This document shows positions 40,393 to 49,463 of a stretch of DNA of 55,653 nt, piece after piece. Position 1 is the first letter of the stretch; every line of letters begins with the position of its first letter. Source of the DNA: Gulosibacter massiliensis (GTDB lineage Bacteria; Actinomycetota; Actinomycetes; Actinomycetales; Microbacteriaceae); assembly GCA_945949175.1 (NCBI GenBank), contig CAMFDU010000004.1:1-55653 (forward strand). The letters run 5' to 3'. The position numbers were made by a program, and so were the translations under genes. The notes under the pieces were generated by a model. That model was not told where the DNA came from. It saw only the letters and a list, made by a program, of their open reading frames with translations, and ran no database searches.

Positions 40393-41417
40393 GCCACCAA
40401 AATTCGATCAGTTCAAACTTTGGGCTTGCTGACGCGCTGTCAGCAACACCCGAGGAACGCGATCTTGTCAAACGGCTGAACACCGGTGTCGAGAGAATGG
40501 AGGCATCGCTGGAATCAAATTTGCATTTTGGCGATGCACACACGGACACTATCGCCCGTTATTTGTTTGAGGCGGGTGGCAAACGGGTTCGTCCGCTATT
40601 GGCGTTGCTGACCGCCGAATACGGTGACCCAACCCGTGACGACATCATCATGGGCGCCCAGGTTGTTGAATTGATTCACCTCGCCACCCTTTATCACGAT
40701 GACGTGATGGACGATGCGGACCTTCGACGGGGGGTGCCCACCACCCACACGGTGTGGTCCAACTCGGTGGCGATCATCACAGGAGACCTTTTGCTGGCCC
40801 GCGCGAGCTCACTCGCGTCGACGCTCGGCGACGACATGGTGCGCTTGCACGCGGCGACCTTCGAACGCCTGTGCCTCGGCCAGCTGCACGAAACGACCGG
40901 CCCCCAAAAGGGTGCTGATGCAATCGCGCATTACCTTCAGGTTCTCGCGGACAAAACGGGCTCACTGATCGCCTCGAGTGCCGTCGTTGGATTAATGACA
41001 TCGGGAGCACCGCGCGAGTTCTTTGAGCCTTTGCGCGAATACGGCGAAAAAATCGGCGTCGCGTTCCAAATCATCGACGATGTCCTCGACCTCGACGGGG
41101 GTGAAACCGGCAAAGAAAAAGGTAACGATGTCCGAAACGGGGTCGCTACGCTGCCCATTCTTTTGGCGCGCGCCGCGTCTGATTCAGAGTCGGTGTCGCT
41201 CGTCGAGCGAATCGACACGGCAATCGAGTCGAACAACACCGAAATGTTCGCGGGGTTGATGGACGAACTCCGCAGAAGCAGCCACACTAAGGACACCATC
41301 ACGAGTGCGCGTCGCTGGGCGACGGAAGCGGTTGCCGCCCTCGACATTCTTCCCGACGGTCTGCCCAAGAAATCACTCGCCCGATTCGCCTCGCGCGTCA
41401 TTGACCGAACGAACTAG
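40389..41417 (+). CDS. Trans-polyprenyl diphosphate synthase
   Basis: GGKRVRPLLALL, LIHLATLYHDDVMDDADLRRG (first Asp-rich motif), FQIIDDVLDLDG (second). Confidence 0.95.
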   Translation: MSHQNSISSNFGLADALSATPEERDLVKRLNTGVERMEASLESNLHFGDAHTDTIARYLFEAGGKRVRPLLALLTAEYGDPTRDDIIMGAQVVELIHLATLYHDDVMDDADLRRGVPTTHTVWSNSVAIITGDLLLARASSLASTLGDDMVRLHAATFERLCLGQLHETTGPQKGADAIAHYLQVLADKTGSLIASSAVVGLMTSGAPREFFEPLREYGEKIGVAFQIIDDVLDLDGGETGKEKGNDVRNGVATLPILLARAASDSESVSLVERIDTAIESNNTEMFAGLMDELRRSSHTKDTITSARRWATEAVAALDILPDGLPKKSLARFASRVIDRTN

Positions 41418-41424
41418 GAACGAC

Positions 41425-42771
41425 ATGAAGCTTCGACTCGCGATTGTGGGCGCTGGCCCCGCTGGAATCTACGCCGCCGACATTTTGCAGAAATACGAGC
41501 GGGCGTTCGACGTCTCGATTGACCTGTTTGACCGCCTCCCCGCGCCTTACGGACTTGTCCGATACGGCGTTGCCCCCGACCACCCCCGTATCAAGGGGAT
41601 TATCAACGCGTTACGGGATGTGCTCGATTCTGGCGGGATTCGTGTTTTCGGGAACGTCAACTTCGGCACCGACATCACCTTGGACGACCTCAAACGGCAC
41701 TATCACGCTGTGATTTTCTCGACCGGGGCAATTCGTGATGCCGACCTCGACATCCCAGGGATCGACCTCGACGGTTCCTACGGTGCCGCCGATTTCGTGT
41801 CGTGGTACGACGGTCACCCCGACGTGCCACGCGAATGGCCGTTGGATGCGAAAGAGGTTGCGGTCATCGGAAACGGAAACGTTGCCCTCGATGTCGCACG
41901 AATGTTGGCCAAGCACGCCGACGACCTTCTGCCGACGGAAATCCCCGACAACGTTTACCAGGCACTGAAATCGAGTCCCGTCACCGATGTGCACGTCTTC
42001 GGGCGTCGCGGGCCGATGCAGGTCAAATTCACACCCCTCGAACTTCGCGAGCTCGGTGAACTCAACGACGTCGACATGGTTGTGTATGACGAAGATTTCG
42101 AATACGACGACGCGTCCAAGGCCGCCATCGAATCAAACAAACAGATTTTTGTCATCAACAAGATTTTTACCCCGTGGCGAGAGGCAGGGGCGGGCACTGC
42201 TAGTCGCCGCCTGCACCTGCACTTCTTTGCTAATCCGGTCGAAGTAGTGGGTACCGACGGGCGCGTCAGTTCGTTCCGTTACGAACGCACCGAACCTGAT
42301 GGTGCCGGCGGCGTCCGCGGAACGGGGGAAATGCGCGAATTGCCCGTCCAAGCGCTCTATCGTGCGGTCGGGTACTTCGGGTCCCCCCTCGACGGCGTGC
42401 CGTTCGACGATCGGCACGGGACCATTCCGAATAACGAGGGTCAAGTTCTCGACGACAAGAACGATGTCGTTCCCGGTGTGTATGCGACCGGGTGGATCAA
42501 GCGCGGACCCGTCGGGCTGATCGGACACACCAAGTCCGACGCGATGGAAACCATCGCCCGACTCGTCAAGGGCCAAGCGTCGTGGTGGTCACCCGCTGAG
42601 CCATCTGAGGACGCTATCCCCGCGCTGCTTGACGCCCGTGGCGTGCACTACACGAACCTCGATGGTTGGCACCGACTGGACGACCACGAAAAGTCGTTAG
42701 GTGCGCCTCAGGGACGAGAACGCATCAAGGTCGTCGACCGTGAAGAGATGCTTCGCGTCTCTCGTGATTAA
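41425..42771 (+). CDS. Ferredoxin/adrenodoxin reductase-like NADP oxidoreductase (FprA-type)
   Basis: LAIVGAGPAGIYAADIL, YGLVRYGVAPDHPRIKG, VIGNGNVALDVARML, ATGWIKRGPVGLIGHTKSDAMETI. Confidence 0.93.
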   Translation: MKLRLAIVGAGPAGIYAADILQKYERAFDVSIDLFDRLPAPYGLVRYGVAPDHPRIKGIINALRDVLDSGGIRVFGNVNFGTDITLDDLKRHYHAVIFSTGAIRDADLDIPGIDLDGSYGAADFVSWYDGHPDVPREWPLDAKEVAVIGNGNVALDVARMLAKHADDLLPTEIPDNVYQALKSSPVTDVHVFGRRGPMQVKFTPLELRELGELNDVDMVVYDEDFEYDDASKAAIESNKQIFVINKIFTPWREAGAGTASRRLHLHFFANPVEVVGTDGRVSSFRYERTEPDGAGGVRGTGEMRELPVQALYRAVGYFGSPLDGVPFDDRHGTIPNNEGQVLDDKNDVVPGVYATGWIKRGPVGLIGHTKSDAMETIARLVKGQASWWSPAEPSEDAIPALLDARGVHYTNLDGWHRLDDHEKSLGAPQGRERIKVVDREEMLRVSRD

Positions 42772-43256
42772 CGGAAATTGAGGAACTGCACGTCGACGGG
42801 CAGGTCTTTGCCCTTGATCAACTGCATTGTGGCCTGCAGGTCATCCCTGCTCTTGGATGAAACCCGTAGTTCTTCGCCTTGAATCTGGGGCTTGACAGAC
42901 TTCGGACCTTCTTCGCGGATAATCTTGGCAATTTCTTTCGCGTGTTCGCTCGAAATCCCGTTCTTCACCGTCGTTTCGATGCGGTATTCCTTGCCTGATG
43001 CGAATGGCTTTCCGACCTCGAGTGACTTGAGCGAAATACCACGCTTGATGAGCTTGGATTCGAGAACATCGAGGACGGCCTTGACGCGCTCTTCGCTGCT
43101 CGCGGCGAGATTGACCTTGTCGGACTTCTTCTCGATCTCGGCGCCGACACCCTTGAAATCAAAGCGCGTCTCGATCTCGCGTTGTGCTTGGTTCACCGCG
43201 TTGTCGAGTTCCATTGGGTCGACTTTGGAAACGATGTCAAAGGAGGAATCAGCCAT
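42768..43256 (-). CDS. YajQ family nucleotide-binding protein
   Basis: ADSSFDIVSKVDPMELDNAVNQAQREIETRFDFKG; VSSKSRDDLQ. Confidence 0.95.
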   Translation of the reverse strand: MADSSFDIVSKVDPMELDNAVNQAQREIETRFDFKGVGAEIEKKSDKVNLAASSEERVKAVLDVLESKLIKRGISLKSLEVGKPFASGKEYRIETTVKNGISSEHAKEIAKIIREEGPKSVKPQIQGEELRVSSKSRDDLQATMQLIKGKDLPVDVQFLNFR

Positions 43257-43410
43257 GGAGATAGTTTAGGCGAAGGCGATTCGAAGATTCGTTGGCGTGC
43301 GTTACGCGCCGCCGACCAACTCTCTCAAGGGGTCGCTTCAACCGGCGTCCGTATTGTATTGTTGAGACTTGCGCGCCCCGTCGAGGATCACCTCGGTGTG
43401 GAACGCACCT

Positions 43411-43495
43411 GGTGGGTTACCCAAGCGGCCAAAGGGATCTGACTGTAACTCAGCTGGCTCAGCCTTCGGGGGTTCGAATCCCTCACCCACCACCA
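43411..43495 (+). tRNA. tRNA-Tyr (GTA), CCA encoded
   Basis: GGTGGGTTACCCAAGCGGCC...CTGTAAC...GGTTCGAATCCCTCACCCACCACCA; long variable arm, anticodon GTA. Confidence 0.95.
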
Positions 43496-43528
43496 AGCCC
43501 CCAGCCCCACAGGGTTGGGGGCTTTTTT
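43496..43528 (+). terminator. Intrinsic terminator of tRNA-Tyr
   Basis: agcccccagcccc..ggttgggggct followed by tttttt. Confidence 0.88.
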
Positions 43529-43700
43529 AGTAGAACCGATGATCGATTTCGTCTTCATCCGCGAGGGATGGGTTCTCGGGTGTGGCGAATTCGGTCGCCC
43601 AACGAAACAATGCCCAAACCGCCGCGCCGACGAGAAGAAATCCGCCCACCGCGATAACGATTCCGGCAACAACACCGAGCGTGACACTCCACGGTTCCAT
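43527..43700 (-). CDS. Small single-TM protein (57 aa), not in the supplied ORF track
   Basis: Translation MEPWSVTLGVVAGIVIAVGGFLLVGAAVWALFRWATEFATPENPSLADEDEIDHRFY*; TAGTCT-6 nt-ATG upstream, the same leaderless-type signature as other genes here. Confidence 0.72.
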   Translation of the reverse strand: MEPWSVTLGVVAGIVIAVGGFLLVGAAVWALFRWATEFATPENPSLADEDEIDHRFY

Positions 43701-43752
43701 GCCCCGAGACTAGACGAGGCAACTGACGCGAAACCTGCGCGACAATAGAGAC

Positions 43753-44565
43753 ATGACCCCCCGACTTCTCGAAACGGCTCTCGCTGTTGCACGGGAGGCT
43801 GCCGCGCTCGCCGCGGAACGTCGTCGCGGAACGGTCACAGTCGCGGAGAGCAAAAGTTCGTCCGTTGACGTCGTTACGGCAGTTGACCGGGAGGTCGAGG
43901 CGCTCGTGAGGCAGCGACTTTCGGAACTCCAGCCGGGGGACGGCTTTCTCGGGGAGGAGGGTGGCCGTGCTGATCGGTCGACGTCACTGACCTGGGTTGT
44001 CGATCCGATTGACGGGACGGTCAACTATTTGTACGACATTCCGCAATATGCCGTCAGCATCGCCGTCGTGGAAGGCGAGCCCTCCCCGGGCAATTGGACG
44101 GAACTCGCGGCGGTGGTGATCAACGTGGCGAACGGCAAAGAGTACACCGCCACACGCGGGGGTGGGGCGTTCTCAGACGGACTTCCCCTTGCCGTTAACC
44201 ATCCCGAGTCGCTGGGGCAATCGTTGCTGTCGACAGGCTTCTCGTATTCACGCCAGATTCGGACTCAACAGGCACAGGTGATGGCAGTGGTGATGCCGCA
44301 CATTCGCGACATTCGGCGGATGGGAGCAGCCGCTCTGGACCTTACTTCCATCGCCGCCGGCCAGTTGGACATTTATTTCGAGCGCATGCTGCAGCCCTGG
44401 GATCACGCCGCGGGGGTGTTAATCGCCCGCGAAGCCGGTGCCGAGGTGCGTGGGTGGGACGGTGCCGCACCGGACGTCGATTGGTTGTTGGCCGCCCACC
44501 CAGAGGTCATCGACGAGATTGAATCGGTGCTCGTTGCCGCAGGAGCCCATTTCGACATCCGGTAG
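43753..44565 (+). CDS. Inositol monophosphatase family protein
   Basis: FLGEEGG, WVVDPIDGTVNYLYDIPQYAVSIAVV, WDHAAGVLIAREAGAEV. Confidence 0.94.
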   Translation: MTPRLLETALAVAREAAALAAERRRGTVTVAESKSSSVDVVTAVDREVEALVRQRLSELQPGDGFLGEEGGRADRSTSLTWVVDPIDGTVNYLYDIPQYAVSIAVVEGEPSPGNWTELAAVVINVANGKEYTATRGGGAFSDGLPLAVNHPESLGQSLLSTGFSYSRQIRTQQAQVMAVVMPHIRDIRRMGAAALDLTSIAAGQLDIYFERMLQPWDHAAGVLIAREAGAEVRGWDGAAPDVDWLLAAHPEVIDEIESVLVAAGAHFDIR

Positions 44566-44619
44566 CGCCACCAAGGTGACTCGCTTAGACTTGCCCAGCA
44601 TGACTTTTGTGGAGGTGTT

Positions 44620-45813
44620 GTGACTACTGATTCTGATTCAGCACTGTCCAGTGCGGATGTCGAATCGCGCGCCCAAAACCCCGCCCAACCGCTCGCCCGG
44701 CGCGAATTACGCCTGCGGGCAGAGCAAGAAAAAGTTCAACAGATTGCCCGCGAACGCGAACGGGAGCGGATTCGCGAAAAGGCGTTGAAGCGTGCCGACG
44801 AGATCCGACGGCAGAAGCAAGAAGCCGAGGCCCGCGAATCAGAGTTCGCGCGCTTCCAAGATCAGATCAACAACAGTCAACAGGTTCCGACACTTTCGCC
44901 GGACGTGTCGAGTTTTCCCCCGGCATTGTCCGATTCTTCGTCGACGGAAACCTCTCACAACATCGAGACGTCTGAATCGGTCGCCCCCACTCCGGGATAC
45001 GCGGAACGCGGCCATGTTGGTGCACAGCGGCGCACGCGAGCGCAAGAAAAGTTACGAAAGAAAGCGGAGGCCGCAGAGAAGCGCGCATTACGACTGGTCA
45101 AACCACAAAAGCGCACTCATCCATTTCACAACGTGCTCGGACGCAGCTCCGTCGTGATGGTTGTCGGTGGATTGTTCGCAGTGTTGGCGCTCCCCGCCAC
45201 CGGCTTTGACCCAACAAACTCGGGCTGGGCGACCGCAACGTCGAGCGACGACCAGTCGATCAGAGTGCCAGAAACGGGAACGGAAGCCGAACAGGTATAC
45301 CTTGGCGAGTTCGCGGTGACGACCTATTCCGATCTTTTGCAATTGACCTATGGCATCACGTCCGGTTTCAAGTATTCCGTCACGAACAGCGGGCAGATAC
45401 GCTGGCCGTTCCCTGTCGTCGTTCCCATTTCCTCAGGGTTCGGCGGACGTTCTGCACCCTGCCTTGGGTGTTCATCAAATCACCAAGGGCTTGACTTTGA
45501 CCCAGCTGATGGAACGGCGTTCAATGCCTGCGCTGCCGGCGAAGTTATTGAGGTTAACGATGACGGTTACCTCGGAAAATGGGTCGTCATCAGTCACGAA
45601 GTTGACGGGCTCGTATTTGAGAGCATGTACGCCCACATGATTCGTGATTCGACGGGGGTAGAGGTCGGCCAAATCGTCAAAGCCGGAGACTATATCGGGC
45701 GGGTTGGGAACACGGGAGTCACATCTGGTTCCCACTTGCACTTGGCAATCCGCGTGGACGGTGTTCCTGTCGACCCGTTCGAGTTCTTGCTGAACAACAC
45801 CAAAGGGAACTAA
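44620..45813 (+). CDS. M23-family peptidase with long charged N-terminal region and one TM
   Basis: RER-rich N-terminus, TM VVMVVGGLFAVLALPATG, LytM domain SSGFGGRSAPCLGCSSNHQGLDFDPADGT, SGSHLHLAIRVDG. GTG start after ggagg. Confidence 0.88.
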   Translation: MTTDSDSALSSADVESRAQNPAQPLARRELRLRAEQEKVQQIARERERERIREKALKRADEIRRQKQEAEARESEFARFQDQINNSQQVPTLSPDVSSFPPALSDSSSTETSHNIETSESVAPTPGYAERGHVGAQRRTRAQEKLRKKAEAAEKRALRLVKPQKRTHPFHNVLGRSSVVMVVGGLFAVLALPATGFDPTNSGWATATSSDDQSIRVPETGTEAEQVYLGEFAVTTYSDLLQLTYGITSGFKYSVTNSGQIRWPFPVVVPISSGFGGRSAPCLGCSSNHQGLDFDPADGTAFNACAAGEVIEVNDDGYLGKWVVISHEVDGLVFESMYAHMIRDSTGVEVGQIVKAGDYIGRVGNTGVTSGSHLHLAIRVDGVPVDPFEFLLNNTKGN

Positions 45814-45817
45814 TGGG

Positions 45818-45891
45818 TAGCGAGGGCGGGACTCGAACCCGCGACACCACGATTATGAGCCGTGTGCTCTAACCACCTGAGCTACCCCGCC
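45818..45891 (-). tRNA. tRNA-Met (CAT), probably elongator
   Basis: Minus strand GGCGGGGTAGCTCAGGTGGTTAGAGC...CTCATAA...CCTCGCTA; anticodon CAT. Not initiator-like; Ile2 cannot be excluded by eye. Confidence 0.9.
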
Positions 45892-45908
45892 GCAACCTTA
45901 TTAGGTCG

Positions 45909-45980
<72 letters not shown>

Positions 45981-46133
45981 GAGTGCCACGAAGGCACCAT
46001 GCGAGGTTAGCACCTCAAACCGTCACGGGTGAAATCTCACAGGCTTGGATTTGCGGCCTTTTGGCGTCATTGTGAAGAGCCAACCGCCCCAGTCATCTCG
46101 CGCGACACGCCACAAACACTAGATGTAGTGAAA

Positions 46134-46162
46134 TTACACGAATGTCATTCCCGCCATATAGT
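46134..46162 (+). promoter_or_regulatory. Candidate sigma-70-type promoter of the 27-aa ORF
   Basis: TTACAC (46134-46139), 17 nt, TATAGT (46157-46162); overlaps imperfect palindrome GTGAAATTACAC. Confidence 0.5.
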
Positions 46163-46205
46163 GTTTTCCTCACGGCATCCTCGCCGCAAACCTTCAGGAG
46201 GAACT

Positions 46206-46289
46206 ATGGACTTCGACAACGACAGCGTTGGCGGCTATGCGGTTCCCGTCGACCCGATGGACCTGCTGCAGTGCGATAGCTGCCAGTAA
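46206..46289 (+). CDS. 27-aa acidic microprotein MDFDNDSVGGYAVPVDPMDLLQCDSCQ
   Basis: RBS caggagga 4-5 nt upstream of ATG, own promoter-like element and terminator; C-terminal CDSCQ. Confidence 0.7.
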   Translation: MDFDNDSVGGYAVPVDPMDLLQCDSCQ

Positions 46290-46307
46290 TTAGCTGAAGC
46301 CTTGAAC

Positions 46308-46344
46308 GCCCCGGCCACTCTGATGTGGTCGGGGCTTTCTTTTG
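46308..46344 (+). terminator. Intrinsic terminator of the 27-aa ORF
   Basis: gccccggccac tctgat gtggtcggggc tttctttt. Confidence 0.9.
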
Positions 46345-46393
46345 ACCGTTCCCAAACTCTGCGGGGCCTTGACATGCGCGCAATAATGAAGTC

Positions 46394-46921
46394 ATGAGCG
46401 ACGTGCGCACGCCTGATCCTGCCTGGTTTTCCGAGGAGGAATTCGAGGGTGTCCGCCGCAGGATTCCGCTCTTGTATGTCGAGGCCGTGCCCGTTCGACT
46501 TGATGATGATGGCTTCGTCACCGATGTCGGTCTTCTCATCCGGGTCGATGAGTACGGCGAAATGCGATCCGCCCTCGTTGCGGGTCGCGTGAAATTCGGA
46601 GAGTCGGTCCGAGACGCGCTCAGTCGCAACCTAGAGAAAGATCTCGGAGCTCTCGCGTTTCCCCGTCTGCCCAACAGCGTTGTTCCGGCGACTGTCGCGG
46701 AATACTTCCCTTTTCCTGGTCGGCTCGTTGACGAACGACAGCACGCCGTCTCGTTGGTGTTCGTTGTGCCGGTAACAGGAGAAGCGCAACCGCGCCAAGA
46801 TGCCCTTGATATTCGCTGGATTTCTGTTCACGATGCCGTCCGTGACTCGATTGATGGTGAGTTCGTTGGCGGCCGTGGCGCGGTCCTTCGCACTGCGTTG
46901 GCCACCGTCGCCTATAGATGA
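46394..46921 (+). CDS. NUDIX hydrolase-like protein (DUF4916-type)
   Basis: VGLLIRVDEYGEMRSALVAGRVKFGESVRDALSRNLEKDLGA, a divergent Nudix-like helix; AVSLVFVVPVTG. Confidence 0.7.
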   Translation: MSDVRTPDPAWFSEEEFEGVRRRIPLLYVEAVPVRLDDDGFVTDVGLLIRVDEYGEMRSALVAGRVKFGESVRDALSRNLEKDLGALAFPRLPNSVVPATVAEYFPFPGRLVDERQHAVSLVFVVPVTGEAQPRQDALDIRWISVHDAVRDSIDGEFVGGRGAVLRTALATVAYR

Positions 46922-47082
46922 CATTCAAATCCGCGCGCAAGAGACCCACTTAGGTTCATTTGATTGCGTGAGCATCCATTTGGCGCACGATGGCTGTGAT
47001 TTCGAGCGAGAATCACGCAATACTCTGTCGTTTTGACGTCGTAGGTCGTACAGTATTCTCTGTTCACACTGACGGAGGCCCG

Positions 47083-48462
47083 ATGACCGACCCACTGCGC
47101 ATGCACATTCACGACGATGCTACTGCGGCGCTTCGCGAACGAATCTTTGACTACGCACGTGACCGCATGCAGTTGGACCCGCCTCCCCTTGATAAAGGGA
47201 TGCCCTTTGCCGAACTGCGAGCCATCATGCCCGATACCGTGACCGAAGCCGGAATTGGTGGCGACAGGGCTCTTGACCTATTCGGTGAGATTCTCGCCCC
47301 AGCATCGATGTCGACCGACCACCCTGCGATGGTGTCGTTCATCCCCGTAGCGCCAACCGAGGCGTCCATCTTGTTCGACCTTGTCGTTTCGGCCTCGTGT
47401 ATTTTCGGCGGATCGTGGCTTGAAGGGGCTGGCGCCATTTATGCCGAGAACGAAGTGCTGACGTTGCTCGCTGCCGAGGCCGGACTTCCCAACGGTGCCG
47501 GCGGCGTCTTTGTCCAAGGTGGAACGAACGGGAACCTGTCCGCACTCGTTGCCGCCCGTTTTGACGCCGAGCAACGATTGTCTATCGCTGGAAAAACACG
47601 ACCAACCCGCTGGAGCTTCGTCACTTCGGAAGAGGCCCATTCGTCACTCGCTCACTCTGCACGGGTGATGGATGTCGACGTCATCAAGGTGCCCGTCGGA
47701 GCCGACGGTCGCATGACCGGGGCCGACGTCGCAAAGGCAGTCGGTGACTCTTGGGACAGTGTCTTTGCCGTTGTTGCTACCGGTGGGACGACAAACCTCG
47801 GAATCGTTGATGACATTGCGTCGGTCGTTTCGACGGCGAAGCAACACGGCATCTGGGTTCACGTCGATGGCGCTTATGGACTTGCGGGAATGTTCGCACC
47901 AAGCACCAAGCCGTACTTTGACGGATTGGGCGGTGTTGATTCGTTCATCGTCGATCCGCACAAGTGGCTGTATGCGCCCTACGACTCGTGTGCCTTGATC
48001 TATCGGAACCCGTCGATTGGGCGTTCTGCACACACACAGCACGCGTCGTACCTCGATGTTCTGACCGATACCGACGAGTGGAACCCTTCGGATTTCGCCG
48101 TGCACCTATCGCGCCGTGCCCGCGGCCTGCCGTTGTGGTTTTCGCTCGCGACACACGGAGTTGCCGCGTATCGCGAGGCAATCGAGTCGAACAACATGGT
48201 CGCACGTGATATCGCTGACGTGATTCGCAACAGCGACCACCTCGAACTCGTTTGCGACCCGATGCTCTCGGTTGTCGTGTTCCGCCGCATCGGGTGGGCC
48301 CAAGAGGATTACGCCGCGTGGAGTGACGAACTGTGGGAGGCCGGCAAAGCCGCGTGTTTCCCATCGAAGTACAAGGGCGAACCAGTCCTGCGATTCGCGA
48401 TTGTCAACCCTCGTACAACTACTGACATTCTTATGGAACTCGTCGAAAGCCTCAAGGACTGA
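47083..48462 (+). CDS. Group II PLP-dependent amino acid decarboxylase
   Basis: GGTNGNLSALVAAR, EEAHSSLAHSARVM, ATGGTTNLGIVDDI, HVDGAYG, DSFIVDPHKWLYAPYD (PLP lysine). Substrate unknown. Confidence 0.9.
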   Translation: MTDPLRMHIHDDATAALRERIFDYARDRMQLDPPPLDKGMPFAELRAIMPDTVTEAGIGGDRALDLFGEILAPASMSTDHPAMVSFIPVAPTEASILFDLVVSASCIFGGSWLEGAGAIYAENEVLTLLAAEAGLPNGAGGVFVQGGTNGNLSALVAARFDAEQRLSIAGKTRPTRWSFVTSEEAHSSLAHSARVMDVDVIKVPVGADGRMTGADVAKAVGDSWDSVFAVVATGGTTNLGIVDDIASVVSTAKQHGIWVHVDGAYGLAGMFAPSTKPYFDGLGGVDSFIVDPHKWLYAPYDSCALIYRNPSIGRSAHTQHASYLDVLTDTDEWNPSDFAVHLSRRARGLPLWFSLATHGVAAYREAIESNNMVARDIADVIRNSDHLELVCDPMLSVVVFRRIGWAQEDYAAWSDELWEAGKAACFPSKYKGEPVLRFAIVNPRTTTDILMELVESLKD

Positions 48463-48467
48463 CCGCG

Positions 48468-49463
48468 ATGACGCGCTGGCCAGCAGAATGGGAACGTCAC
48501 GAGCGAACGTGGATGGCCTGGCCGTCCACCGGTTACGCCCTCGGGGACACCGAAGCCGACATCGCAGAAGCACGCGGTGCATGGGCTTCGGTTGCGAACG
48601 CCATTGTGAAATATGAGCCCGTAACTATGGTTGTTGATCCATCTGCAGCGGCTGTCGCCCGCGAGTGGCTCGACGATCGCGTCGACATCGTCGAGGCCAA
48701 ACTCGATGATGCGTGGATGCGCGACATAGGACCCACTTTTGTCAAAGCACAGGGCGACGCGTTGCTCGGAGTCGATTGGATCTTCAACGGCTGGGGCGCA
48801 CAGTCCTGGGCAACGTGGGGTCACGACGCAGCAATAGGTCGCGCCGTTCTGACCTCTGCCGATATCCCCGTCATCTCGTCATCTCTCACCAACGAGGGTG
48901 GCGGAATCCACACGAATGGCGACGGAACAATTCTCGTGACCGAGACCGTGCAACTCGACCCCGGCCGAAACCCGGGCTGGACTCGTGACGAGGTTGAACG
49001 CGAGCTGTTCGACACGCTTGGCGCGACGCGATTCGTGTGGGTGCCAAGGGGTTTGACCCGCGACTATGACGATTTTGGAACCCGCGGTCATATCGACATT
49101 GTTGCTGCGTTCTGCAACCCAACGACTGTGATGTACCACGACCAGCGGAACCCTGAACACCCCGATTTCGCGGTGTCTGGCCAGGTGCGCACCCTGCTCG
49201 AAGCGGAAGGATTCGACCTAATCGCCGTGCCTGCACCCGAAACACTGCGCGACGACGAGGGCTTCGTCGACTATTCGTACATCAATCATTACGTCTGCAA
49301 CAACGCCGTCATTTTGTGCGGATTCGATGACCCGGGCGACGAAGTCGCGAAAGGAATCCTCGAAAAGGCCTACCCCGGTCGCACGGTCGAGTTGGTCGAC
49401 GCTCGAGCGCTCTTCGCACGCGGCGGCGGCATTCACTGCATCACGCAGCAACAGCCTTCCTAG
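48468..49463 (+). CDS. Agmatine deiminase family protein
   Basis: MPAEWERHERTWMAWPS-like start (MTRWPAEWERHERTWMAWPS), DAWMRDIGPTFV, EGGGIHTNGDGTILVTE, RGHIDIVAAF, GGGIHCITQQ with terminal Cys. Confidence 0.92.
   Translation: MTRWPAEWERHERTWMAWPSTGYALGDTEADIAEARGAWASVANAIVKYEPVTMVVDPSAAAVAREWLDDRVDIVEAKLDDAWMRDIGPTFVKAQGDALLGVDWIFNGWGAQSWATWGHDAAIGRAVLTSADIPVISSSLTNEGGGIHTNGDGTILVTETVQLDPGRNPGWTRDEVERELFDTLGATRFVWVPRGLTRDYDDFGTRGHIDIVAAFCNPTTVMYHDQRNPEHPDFAVSGQVRTLLEAEGFDLIAVPAPETLRDDEGFVDYSYINHYVCNNAVILCGFDDPGDEVAKGILEKAYPGRTVELVDARALFARGGGIHCITQQQPS

Noticed and set aside
46029-46289. 86-aa ORF containing the 27-aa peptide
   Set aside because: Its upstream portion crosses the promoter-like element and has no domain; the internal ATG at 46206 has a strong RBS, so the short form is preferred.
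46206-49463. RiPP gene cluster (27-aa peptide + PLP decarboxylase + arginine-deiminase-type enzyme)
   Set aside because: The peptide has no Arg for citrullination, cysteine decarboxylation in RiPPs uses flavoproteins rather than group II PLP enzymes, and the peptide gene has its own terminator. No modification enzyme or transporter is adjacent.
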